From the NCBI RefSeq assembly GCF_000002865.3, contig NW_001865063.1:370398-434397 (forward strand): a stretch of 64,000 nucleotides of DNA, read 5' to 3'. Below the pieces are notes generated by a model. It was not told the origin of the DNA, searched no databases, and saw only the letters and a program-made list of their open reading frames with translations. The stretch comes from Monosiga brevicollis MX1 (lineage: Eukaryota > Opisthokonta > Choanoflagellata > Craspedida > Salpingoecidae). The position numbers and the translations under genes are program-made. Positions 26,775-37,800 of this stretch are shown here, in pieces; positions within the stretch are counted from its first letter, which is position 1, and every line of letters starts with the position of its first letter.

Positions 26775-27685
26775 GTCCGCGGTCCAGGCATCCGATCCAC
26801 CACGTCAAATGCATCCGCATTCAGCTTCAACAAGACGGACAATCCCCTCAATCAAATGCCATCCCTTCCCCCGCTCCCCCTTCCCTCTCCAGGTCCAGGT
26901 CTTGAACAGCGCAGCGCCGCCCGCCACTTTTAGATCCCGACGTGCACCTGAAAATAGAAAAAAATTTAATAAAAATGCGCGAGAGAGAGAGAGAGAGAGA
27001 GAGAGCCAAAGCAGGCAGGTGGCCAAGGTTGTTCTTCATAAAGGTAAAATACTTTTGATGTATCTAGTCGTGCTTGGTGTTGCTCGGAAGGGATTTGCTG
27101 TATGGGAGAAGAAAATACTTTGTCGGAGTTGGTCCGTTGCATCGAGAATACTTCTTCGGACAGCACGCCGCCCTTAAACGCACGACAAGTCAAATACATT
27201 ACTAATTAAGTAAAATACTATATAGTTCAGGGAAGTAGTATCATGTGGTAGCGCTATTCATAGCAACACAACATGACAACAAACAGCTTGACAAGTCATC
27301 CACCATCTCTACCATCACAACGCTCATCGCCTCCTGTCTCTGACTTTCCTTTGAAGCCACAGGCGTTTGTCCTTCAAGCCACACCTGATCGGGGTCAAAC
27401 CTCTCATTCCTCACGCCCAGCCATTACCCATCTCTGCACCATATATAACACCCTGACGAGCCCGCCCGTACAGCAGCAGCAGCCGCAGCAGCAGCAGGTC
27501 GAGTCGAGGCGCATCGGGTCGCTCCTGGTTCATTTGGGGTCCATCCAACGGACGGGACCGTTGATCAGGCTCGGGGTACCGCATTGGGCGTGGTGGGTCA
27601 AAAAATACCTTCTTCGAGCGGGTTTGGAGCAGGTGAGCCCGGGGGCTGTGCGGTGCAAGTTGATCACCGCACTCCGCCCGGCACC
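26775..27685. repeat. Divergent intergenic region with (GA)13
   Basis: This 0.9-kb spacer separates two divergent genes. It has a (GA)n tract at about 26980-27006 and an AT-richer block at 27160-27270. CAG-rich sequence near 27470-27500 precedes the QRICH2-like start. No exon with coherent phase was found. Confidence 0.6.
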
Positions 27686-30600
27686 ATGCTCGAGACGGAG
27701 CTCGCCGCGGGACTGTCCTCGCTGGCGACGCTGGATCAGGTGCAGCTGTTGGGCCACGAGCCCCTGCAACAGCTCTTTCGTGCCATCGCCGCCAAGTTTG
27801 ACCAGTATGACCGCCTCCTGGTGCCTGGCAAGGCACCGACAGCCGCCGGCACCGGCGGCAGCAGCAGCAGCGGATTGGTCGTACTCGAGCGTCAGCAATA
27901 TGAAGCGCTTGAGCATCGGCTCGAGACCCTGGAAAATGCTCTCGTGCAATCGCGCGTCCAAGCCATTGCTAGCTCCCCGCTGGCTCAAATGGCGGCCGAC
28001 AAGCGCCACAACCTCCGCCTGGAAGACCATGTGATCCCACTCATCAAACTCGATAGCCAGATCAAGGGCTGCCGCACCGGCGTCGAAGCCAACGCCGCTG
28101 GCGTCGAAGAAGTGCGCGAGAGCGTCGCCCAGGTCGCCGAGGCTCTGCATGCAGAGCTGCAGCGCGAGCTGGCCCGCATGGCCACCAAAGAGGAGCTCAG
28201 CGCTGTCGAAGCCCGCGTGGACGCCGTTGATACCCGCGTGACTCAGAATGAAGCGGCCGTGACTCAGATCAATCAACGCATCGTCAACCTCGAAAGCCAG
28301 ATTGCCGCCTTGGCCACTAGAGCTGCCAACTTGGAGGACGGCATGCTTGAAGTCCAGCGCGAAGCTCGCCAGCTGCGCGACACCGTTGACACTGTCACCG
28401 AACGCGTAGGCTCCATTGAACGCCAAATGCAGGGCCTGCAAACCCTCAGCGAGAAGCTGGCTGAGCTCGAAGACCTGGTCAACGATGCCGCCACAAAAAC
28501 AGATCTCGAACAACTTCGCCACGGTCAGGCACCTGGCCCATCTGGTTTCTCGGCCTGCCTCCCGTCGTGATGCGCCTCTGAGCTGACCACCGCTTGCGTC
28601 CCTGGGTAGACTTGACGCACACGATGACACAGCGACTGGACGGCATGCAGCGGCAGTTCAACACTTTGGAGAACAAACTGGAGGAGCACGATTCTGAAGT
28701 ACAGGTCCGTTGTCCTCGCCCACGCGCTACCCCAGTTGAGGCTTGAGCAGCGCTCACCCTGCTCACGACACACAATCCTCGCCATTCGGCAGGAAATCCG
28801 GCAAGGCCTGGACAAGGCCAACTTTAACATTCAGCGCTTGGGTCAGCTTACTCGCCTCGCGTCTGCTGCGCCAACTATGCTTGCCTCGTTTCATGTCGTT
28901 CCCTTTTCATCCATTTCATCTCGTCAACCTTTGGGCTGCCCTCTACAGGAGCCATGCAAAACAGCCTGCAACAAGCTATGGCAAGCAATGTGGCGGCTCG
29001 GCCCGCCTCTGGCCACGCCGGGCCCACAAACGCTAGCTCGCGCGCAGCTTCAGCTGCTACCGCAGGCGCCAGTACCCACGGCGGCAGCATGGGTGGCATG
29101 GCCAGCAACAGCGTCAGCGGAGGTACCAGCGTTGGCTTTGCCATGGGCGGTAGCAACCTGGGTGGCGGCAGTTTGGGTGGTGGTAGCCTGGGCGGCGGCG
29201 GCGGCGGCGGCCTGGGCGGCGGCGGCTTTTTTGGTGACGATATTTACAAAACCTTGGATGTCATGCAACGTGAAATTGTGGCGGTTCGTTCATCGCGCCG
29301 CAAGCGCAGATGCATGTCTCATGTGCTCTGCTAGAGGCCCTTGCCTGGTGTCGTTGTCTCATTGCCGTCACTGCACATCACGCCGTTCCGCACTTCTCAC
29401 TCCATAGCTGAAGGAAGCGGTGAGCCTTGTCTCGGAGGATTCGGCCGCTGCCACAGAGGAGGCCATTTCTGTATTACAGGCGCGGGTTGAGGAGCTTCAA
29501 ACGGCCAAGGCCGACCGTTCGGCGGTTGAACGTGCCCTGCAGGTATGGGTGTTTCCCCAGTCCCGGCGTACGATCCATGGCTACTGGCCTTTTGTGTTTA
29601 ACATCCTACCTGTCTTTGTTTGTGGTTAGGTCAAAGCCGATCGCGATGCGGTGGCTCGTGACACCGAGCGCAACCTGCGCGCGGTTGATGAGGCCCTGAC
29701 CGTCATGAATGCAGGCACCCAGGGCGTACAGCAACTTTTGGATCAACAGGTGCGCCTTGCCCAGCCCAGAGATTTGTGCTGCAGTCGTGTCCGCAAACGG
29801 CGCTCCCCCTCCCTTTTTGTTTTTTTCCACACCTGCCTGCGTGCCCCGCGGCCCATTTCTTTTTGAATTGACACATGCACCTTGGCATGTAGGGCGAGAT
29901 GGTGACGGCATTGACAACGCGTCTCGAAGACAAACTGGATCGCCGCGAGCTCGAGTCCCTCAAGGCCAAGCTGGCGGCCGTCAGCCAGGGCTCCCACAAG
30001 TCACCCGAGGAAATTCGTCAGCAACAAGAGGCCATCTACGGCCAGGTACGACCAGCCCACCGCGCACCCTTGGGTCCATGCTTTACCCACTCGATCGGCA
30101 CCTGATGAGTGCCTTTGATGCGAGTAGTATGGCATTTCGCCCGAGGATGCCGCTGGCATGGCACGGCAAATGGACCCATATCGATGCATTTCGTGTAACC
30201 ATCCACTTCAACCACGCGGCCAGGACAGCGCACCGAGTACGTCGAACATGTCCCGTGCAATCGTCAATGCCTAGCGACTGAAGCATGATTTTTTACACTT
30301 GCCAAGCCGAAACTTACCCTTGCATTTTTGCCGGGATGGCTAGCCTTGCCCTTGATGCCACCCACGGGCGATCGCAAGACGCCCTATGTGGCCGCACGCA
30401 AAGGTGGCACTCGGCCCAAGAGTGGTAGTGTCGGTAGCTCTAGCCAGGTACCCACAAGTCCCTTCTTGTTGTTTCCAAGTGGAAGAGGCGACCTTTTGCT
30501 CGACCGTTGATGGTTTAGAGAGAGGCTCTGAACTCATGTCGTGGGCGCCGCAGGGTCACCCGAGCAACTTGCGCTCCGCTGGCGGCAAAGCCTCCACTAT

Positions 30601-30978
30601 GGCGCGGGTGCGATCAGCCACCCGGAGACGGAGCGAACAGATTGAGGTAGGCAATGTGGTTCGGCCTCTTGCCCTTGGCGCGAGCCAGCCCCACGACCAC
30701 TCAGCTGGGAAATTTCTTTGTGCACTCTCGTGGTTGTCGGACTTCAGGTTCCCGTCGAGGCCTCTAGGACTGCGACGGCCGTGATTGGCGATGACGGCCG
30801 GGTCTACCATGGCATCATGCCCGGTGGTGGTGCACAAATTCTGCCCCGGCCCACCTCGGAACGGCCCTCGACCGCCTTGCGCCGCAGCAATAGCAACCAA
30901 GATGGCGGTTCAAATAACAACGCCACGGAAAAGCTCGGCTCCAGCCCCCGCGAAGCCAGCCTGCAGCTCCCGCCATGA
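27686..30978 (+). CDS. QRICH2/DUF4795-like coiled-coil protein
   Basis: Eleven exons (27686..28523, 28610..28704, 28793..28841, 28949..29283, 29408..29542, 29630..29749, 29893..30045, 30128..30236, 30344..30447, 30554..30646, 30748..30978) join in phase to give 753 residues. MLETELAAGL is the first in-frame ATG. Residues 60-350 are mainly heptad coiled coil. A Gly/Ser/Ala-rich linker follows (GGSLGGGSLGGGG), then more coiled coil. Next comes a compact C-terminal motif, YRCISCNHPL with a CxxC, followed by PLMPPTGDRKTPYV, and near the end VIGDDGRVYHG. The coiled coil plus CxxC plus the C-terminal 'GxDGxxYxG' strand is characteristic of DUF4795, found in QRICH2 (a sperm-flagellum protein) and C16orf96. 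A flagellar or axonemal role is inferred from that family. Confidence 0.75.
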
Positions 30979-31422
30979 GCAGCCATGTGCGACTCTAGTC
31001 GTGTAGCGTAGTGTACACATCCCTTTAGAGAGAACCAATCCCCCCCTTGTGGGCTTGTTTGTGTTGTTGCTTTGACATTCCCTAATCGACACCATCTTTC
31101 TCCTCTTTGCTTGCAAGCGCTTGCTTTTCTTGAATGTCAGACAACGTTGACGTCATCAGAAGCTGGGGGGGGGGGGGGGGCTCGAAATGCTGAGCTCAGC
31201 AATCATATCTGCTTACATGGTGCTGAGCTCAGCCAAATGTTGCTGAGCTCAGCACGATGCAACATAACATTTGGCTGAGCTCAGCACGATGCAACATAAC
31301 ATTTGGCTGAGCTCAGCAGGTGCGTGTGTGTGTGCGTGGGGCGTTGGGCGGATAAGTCGTTCATTTATCTTTTTCGTCGGATGGTGATCAAGTTGCTTCC
31401 GAGCTTTGAGTGACCGACCAGG
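30979..31422. promoter_or_regulatory. Upstream region of the UDG-like gene: CRE-type site, G16 run, five 12-bp palindromes
   Basis: Contains a perfect TGACGTCA octamer at 31148-31155, a run of 16 G at 31165-31180, and five copies of the palindrome GCTGAGCTCAGC (31189-31200, 31222-31233, 31242-31253, 31274-31285, 31306-31317). The last copies sit in a 32-bp direct duplication. The cluster ends about 105 bp before the ATG at 31423. A promoter role is inferred from position. Confidence 0.5.
31189..31317. repeat. Five copies of palindrome GCTGAGCTCAGC
   Basis: Identical 12-bp perfect palindromes occur at 31189, 31222, 31242, 31274 and 31306. Copies four and five share the flank AACATAACATTTG, forming a 32-bp direct repeat. 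No other copy was noticed in the window. Confidence 0.95.
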
Positions 31423-32949
31423 ATGGAGGGCTTGGAGCAGTCGTTGGCTGACTTGAACGTGAACGCACGCGATGGCAGCATTACCCTCTCCTTGAACCTT
31501 GATGTGCCTGTCACTGACGAGCAGAAAGAAGAAGCCAAGAAATTCGTGTTAAAGCACTTTCCAAAGGCTTGGGACAAGGTGGGCGAGATCAACCTCTTGC
31601 AAGCTGCCTATGAGGCGGTGGCCAAGACCCTTGGCGTGGCAGAAAGCCTAAACATCAGCCAAGACGACATCTATCCCAAAGAATGGTGGACCGAGGTGTT
31701 CAAGGTTGAGAAGCTTTTGAAAAAGCCGAGCAACGTCAAGGCCATTGTGATGGGGGCGGACCCACCGGGCAATTTATGGGGACCGCATGCGACGGGTGTC
31801 GCGTTTCATCTGCCATATGCTCAGAAGAAGAACAGCGTTCTACAGGCGATGTTGGAAGAGTACGGCATTGACTGTTTTGGCGACAATGCGCGCACATGGA
31901 CTAAGAACGGAGTTGCCTTTGTCAATTTTGTCCGGACGATCCCATTTGGTTCAAAGTCTTTGAATGCTAACCCGTTCCTTCCATGCTGGGAGGGTTACAC
32001 AATCAAGTTTCAGGGCTACACGGCTGACAACAAGCTTCAGGTCATCTGGTTTAACCTGCGCAAAGCCGATCACAAGTTCAACTACGACTTGGGCTCAAAA
32101 CTTGGTGAAGACCGTCTTGATGTCATTCGATGTGCGCACCCAAGCGACAAAGTCGTGAATTCTGGGTCCATCTCAAAATTGCTTGCTTTTTTCGACAAGT
32201 TAAAGAGCAAGAGCGGTTCCGCTCACCTGCTCACGGACAAGACAGTGGCAATGCTGAAGGCACTGAAGGCGTTGTCCGCAGCAAGTCTGAAAGAAAATGA
32301 TGATGCTGCAAAGGTGAAAAATGCACTGCCAATGATCTGCCAGCAAATGATGCTTGCTTCTGCAGCCAGTCAAATGCAAGCGACACTCGGCGAATTATCA
32401 AAGTCGACGGCGGACAAGGGACTGCAATTTGTTTATCTTCAAAGCTTAGCGCAACCAACAGTCTTTTCGGAGACTCAAAAGGAGGCTCAACGATATTTTA
32501 CGAACAGACAATTGGCAGCAACTACAACAGATGCAGAAGCAGCAGCAATAGCGGCAGAAGCAGCGGCAAAAGCGGCAAAAGCGGCAAAAGCGGCAAAAGA
32601 TGCAGCCGGCACCTTATACGTTAGAGCAATGCTCGCAGCAGATGACGCAAATGCAACAGCAGCAGCAAAAGCAGCAAAAGCAAAAGCAACAAAAGCAGCC
32701 AAAAAAGCAGCCAAAAAAGCAGCAAAAGCAGAAGCAGCAGATGCAGCAGAAGCAGCACAAAATTCAGCAGAAAAAGTACTACAACAAGTGACAAATTTTC
32801 ACAACTCTGTCACTCCAATGGTCATTGCTGATTTGAAAGCAGCCAAAATCGCTCTTGATCCTCAAATAAGCGATGATGAAGACAAACGCGCTGTTGTTGA
32901 TGCTATTGATGGTTTGTTGACAGTTGCACAAAGCTTCCGTTCACCATAA
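31423..32949 (+). CDS. Intronless uracil-DNA-glycosylase-like protein with Ala/Lys-rich tail
   Basis: A single exon of 508 codons, unlike nearly all neighbours. Residues 105-245 follow the family-1 UDG layout. IVMGADPPGNLWGPHATGVA aligns with the GQDPYH active-site loop; the catalytic Asp is kept and Tyr is replaced by Pro. GVAFVNFVRTIPFG then NPFLPCWEGYTIKF matches the LLLN...GWE..T strand-loop. LQVIWFNLR fits the LLWG strand. CAHPSDK matches the HPS leucine-loop motif with its His. UDGs remove uracil from DNA in base-excision repair. Substitutions in motif A make activity uncertain. After residue 350 the protein is Ala/Lys/Glu-rich and helical (KAAKAAKAAKDAA repeats, H1-like), which could bind nucleic acid. 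Lack of introns and A/T-richer codons suggest lateral acquisition or retroposition. Confidence 0.6.
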   Translation: MEGLEQSLADLNVNARDGSITLSLNLDVPVTDEQKEEAKKFVLKHFPKAWDKVGEINLLQAAYEAVAKTLGVAESLNISQDDIYPKEWWTEVFKVEKLLKKPSNVKAIVMGADPPGNLWGPHATGVAFHLPYAQKKNSVLQAMLEEYGIDCFGDNARTWTKNGVAFVNFVRTIPFGSKSLNANPFLPCWEGYTIKFQGYTADNKLQVIWFNLRKADHKFNYDLGSKLGEDRLDVIRCAHPSDKVVNSGSISKLLAFFDKLKSKSGSAHLLTDKTVAMLKALKALSAASLKENDDAAKVKNALPMICQQMMLASAASQMQATLGELSKSTADKGLQFVYLQSLAQPTVFSETQKEAQRYFTNRQLAATTTDAEAAAIAAEAAAKAAKAAKAAKDAAGTLYVRAMLAADDANATAAAKAAKAKATKAAKKAAKKAAKAEAADAAEAAQNSAEKVLQQVTNFHNSVTPMVIADLKAAKIALDPQISDDEDKRAVVDAIDGLLTVAQSFRSP

Positions 32950-33630
32950 AAATTGAGGACACCCGACGCATCAGCGCGTTCATCTTAGTCTGTGGGCGTG
33001 TGCATATTGACACAAGGACAGCTTGCGGCACTGGCCGAGAGGTGCTTAAGGACACAAAGTTAGAGGGGCCGACCATATCTGACATTTAACATCCAAGAGG
33101 TCAATCAAGTGTGAATCAAATCACAGTATCTCTTATGAGTCGTTGACAACATCACAACATTAACACACACAACAACAGAGAGAGAGAGCGCGCACACACG
33201 CAGTTGCCTTCGCTGTGTCTCTCTGCTGCGTGTGTGTCAGCGGCTCTGCTCCTCCCTGGCGCGCGCGCGGTGTTGATCGTCTCCGCCTGGAGGAGTACAC
33301 TTGATTTCCAGCTTTTGCTGGTTTCCGTCGCCTGCTGTTAGGTGTTGGTTGTCGTCTTGGTGTCTTCGTCGTTCTCGTCTGCGCAGCACTTGCTGTCGCC
33401 TGCTTTTGTCGCCGGTGAGACCTTTTGGCTCGAGGTTTGGTGCTGCGCGCCGTCTCTCCTCTGGCTTTTGGGCTGCGGCAGATGCTGGCAAGAAAAGAGC
33501 GTAGCAGCATCAACAGTCAGCTTCACCGTGAGTCCTGGCAATGGCATCTCGCTTCGCATGCACCAATTCTTATGCGGCACGCCCCCTTATTCTGTGCGCG
33601 CGTGCACATGTGCCGTAGGACATCGATCAA
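32950..33630. other. Intergenic region, likely 3' end of the UDG-like gene and 5' UTR of the CSPP1-like gene
   Basis: No supported coding exon. The ATG-containing frame at about 33481 (MLARKERSSINSQLH) is followed by a GTGAGT donor, but its phase does not fit the next exon, so it is treated as 5' UTR. An AG/CA-rich patch lies at 33176-33200. Confidence 0.5.
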
Positions 33631-34764
33631 ATGGACGTGGATCGCCTCACGTCGCGCGCTCGCCGTGCCATCGAGATGGATCGGCAACAGCTCCAGCGTT
33701 GGTTTTATTTTTTTGTCGGAATCCCACCCCCTCTTGTCGCCATCACCCTGTCACAGGCGAGAAAACTCATGCCATTGATTGCCCACAACATTTTCCAGAG
33801 ACCAACCCTCTGCTGGGAGGCAGTGAGCGTGCAGGTGCAACCCCTTCGCGAAATCGCCATGCAGGTGCGGCAGCGCAGAACCCAGGCCAAGCCGTGCTTG
33901 GATCCGACCCTTTGTCTCAACAGCTCCAGAACCAGTCTAGCCCTGCTTACTCGAGTGGCACCGCATTTTAGCCGACGCACACGCTGGCCAAAATCCCTTG
34001 CTCGGAGGAAGCGAGCGCCAAGCAGCCCCTCCTGTCCAACCAAACGCAGCCCCGGCCGCCAACGCCAGCCCAGCTCGTGCGCATGACCAAGTAAGTTTGG
34101 TGCTTTAACAAAGCTACCTCGCACGCCACCTCCCCCTTTTGACCGCGCCATGGTGCCGCTGATCAACTTTGCTGTCCTTGTTGTTGCCTGGGGAAACCTT
34201 TGTAGCGTCAGCACTACCGTGCCCAAGAGGAAGCATATCGATCCAAGTGCGTGTCTTGGTCGTTTTTTATTTATTTATTTTTGTATCTGTTTTCTTTGAA
34301 AATCCTTGTTTCCTCTGTGGATGGATCATCACATGCACGCCTTTCTCACAAGACCCATGGTTCTTCACTTTTCAGCTTTGAACTTCCCACCGAAGCGCTG
34401 GGACGGTAGGCTCTTGCTCTTTTCCCGTCTTACACATTTGCTTACCGACTGGACGCTAAAAGCTTGTCCGCACCATGCATGGCACCTGTGCGATGATCAG
34501 CTCGCAGAGCCCGCGTCAAGAGCCCGCTCCCCGCAGCCAGAGCAGCTATGGGCCTCGCTCGTGCGTTTATTCAGCCTGCTGCTCCAAATTTCTCATACGG
34601 CCCCGGAGCATCTCTCACTCGCGCGCCCTCGCTTAATCTAATAGCCACGAGTTTAACGAACCCCCGCGCCCTTCTTCTGATCGACACGTGCGTTTTGAGG
34701 GCCAAGAGAGCATGCATGATCTTGACTTTGGACTTACCGAACTCGAGCAGCTCTTACAAAGGCA

Positions 34765-34807
<43 letters not shown>

Positions 34808-37800
34808 AACTTCACATGTCGTGGGGTTCGGCCCCATCATACATACCAACCCTCGTGATGGACACCAATCATTAGGCGGCGCCAACAACGACGCCAACCG
34901 TCGCGTGATTATTATGAGCCATCACGCCGGGGGGACGAATATCCTCCGCCCTCATCGGGCTATCGTGAGCGCGAGCGCTACGACTACGCCCCTCGCCCCA
35001 GCTCACGCGACTATCGCGACTCACGCGACTATCGCGACTCACGTGACTATCGCGATTCCCGAGACCCCCGCGACCGCTTTGATCCACGGGACCGCCGTGA
35101 CTACCATGAGCCACGCGAAGAGCGTTATGATTCTCGCTCAGCTCGAGATGATAGGCAGAGTCGAGGCGGAGATGAGCGATCCGGTCCAGGTTATCAGTTT
35201 GAGCCGGGCCGCCAGCCGTCCCGGGGCGCTGCTCGTCCTGGCACCGTCTCAGGACGCGCAAAGTACGTCTCTTCTGCTCTCCGGCTGCTTTTTTTCTCTT
35301 TTCTTCCTTGCTCTGGCCAACTTGAGCCGTGCACCATCTTTAGGTCCCCCGCCCGTGAAGAGCCACAAGCACGCAGCACGCCTCAAGCTGACAGCTACTT
35401 TGGTCCCTCTGGTGGCGCTCAAAATGCCCGCTCCAAGAAAGAGGCATACGCTGAAGAACTTCGACAGCAAATGGAGCTGGAAAAGCAGCGCCGCGAGATT
35501 GAGAAACACGGAGGCGTTGCGAGCCGTGATCCCTTTCATCCTGAAATGGTGAGTTCCCCCAAGCCATACATCTTGGTACACACGAGGATATGGCTCTGTT
35601 AACACACCGTTGTCTTTGCTTGAGCAGAGCAAATTTGTTGATCGCACGGCAGCGGCACCTGAGCAGCCGAGCAACCATCAACCGCGCAACGGCCGCCGCG
35701 AGCCCGCGTCCCCAGCTGCATATCGTCCCTCTTCACGGCCCACCTCACGTCAAGGCGGCGAGCGCCCGCCCTCACGCCCCATGTCACGACAAGGCGCACC
35801 ATCGCGGGGCTACATGGGTGCAGACCCTTATATGCAAGCCCCACCGGGCTACGGTGGCATCGGTCAAGGCTATCCCGCCCCTTACATGCCCATGAACATG
35901 CCACCCCCCATGAACCCCATGGGCGGCATGCCGTACATGAACATGTACATGCAAGGCATGCAGGGCATGCCTGGTAATCCCTACTTGGGTGCGCAGCCGT
36001 CGGCCATGGCCATGAACGGTGCGCCCCGCGAACATCTCATTTTGCCCCAGCGCCAATGCCAGTGCCTGAAAATTCATCCTCCTTTGTCTGGACGTTGCAG
36101 GCATGTATGGAGGCAACGGCATGGGCATGCCTCCAACATCTTTTTCAGGCAATGGTTCAAATCAAGCAGACCCGCGCCAAATGGCTGCTCACATGAATAT
36201 GGGTGCGCCATCGCGCAAATCCAATCAACCTGATGGTCGTCCCATGTTTTGACTCGGTTGAGCCTCTCATACAAAACTCCTCTCGTTGATGCACAGCTCC
36301 TCAAGCGCCAAATTCCATGGCCCCTGCCGCAGCACCAGAGGCCCATGCTCAACACGCAGATAATGTGCACGGTGCCGACCACGGTCAGGCTCACCTCGAT
36401 TCACCACAACATCGTCGCGGTCCTGGGGAGGGGCGTGCGCCCCAGTCCAAGATGTCCTATGCCGAGGAATTACGGGTACGCCTGCGCAGGCCGTACGCGT
36501 GGTCTTGTCCACCGGTCTCTCATGCTTGTCACTGAAACTCAACTTTTGAATGCAGGCTCAGATGCAAGCCAAGCAGGCTCGCGACCAAGCGCGAAAGACG
36601 GAGCAAGAAAAATGGGAATTGAAGAAAGAGCAGGAGATTGCGGTAAACTTTTCGCTCCCCTCGCCTCCCCCGATTTAAAAAAAAAAAAAAAAGAAAAGGA
36701 AAAGAGAAGGGAAAAGAAAAACGAGAAAAACGTTTTGCCATCTTTTTGTTTCAACTGAATGAATCAGAACGTGGTGACTCATGTGACTGCGCACTAGGAG
36801 TACAATCCCTGGGGGCGGGGAGGTGCCGGTGCTCCCGTCAAGAAGAACGGCGTCGTGCAGACCATGCGCGTACGAGCATGTTTCTGGCTGTATCCCTTCG
36901 TCTGGCCTTCTCGCCGTTGGTCGCTTTTGCTAACGATTGCGTCGTTTTGCTTCACATGCCGTCAGGGTGGACATGATCGCCCCTCCACGCCAGATGGCGC
37001 TCCAGCCCAACATGCAAATGCGGCTGCAGGCGCAGGTGCTCCGAATCAAGGTCAGCAAGCTTCTGAACTCGTCACTCGCCCAGCGCACGGTAATTCTCAT
37101 TCACAACAAACAATGTGCAGCCTATGCGCCAGGTCCGGGTCAGCCCCAGCAATCGATGCAACAAACCGCACCCCCTCCTGCTGACGGCGTAGCGCCAAGC
37201 GGTGCTGGGCCGGCGGGCAACAAGTACGTTGCTTATTCATCCTGGCTTTGTTTCATATTTTTTTTTTTTTTTTTTTGCTGTCTTTCTAGCCAAAGAGAAC
37301 GGTCGAGTGCTTGGGCGGTTGTAGATCTCGTCTCAATCAGGGTTGTCGTTGCAGGATTACCCAATTGTCGCAGCCAGGTGATGACGAAAAGCGCCGGGCC
37401 AAGGAGCAAAATCAGGTGCGTGCCTCTCTGGTGCTTTTTGGCTGCTTCGCTCGTCACCCATGATCCGACGTGCGGTCACATGAGCTCACGACGAACATCA
37501 GGCCTTCTTACGGCAACAAATCGAGGAAAAAGAGCGGCGCAAGAGGGAGGAAGAAGCCCGTATCAAATTGGAGGAGCAACGGGAGGCCGAGCGCCTCGAG
37601 CGCGATCGCGCCCGGCTTCAGGAACAGTTTGAAGAGGAGCAGCGCAAACTGCGTGAAAAGGAAGAGCAAACTCGTCTGGAGAACGAGAAACAGAAGCAAG
37701 GTGCGTGCGAACAGGCATTGGCGCATTTAAATTGCGCCTGACAGGTTTTTAAATGCCGGGTCGAGGATCACCGGGCATTATCTTGTGCTGACCACTTTGT

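Noticed and set aside
33425-33778. Upstream ATG exon (MLARKERSSINSQLH) for the CSPP1-like gene
   Set aside because: Its GTGAGT donor leaves phase 1, which does not match the next exon; the Met at 33631 gives a consistent model.
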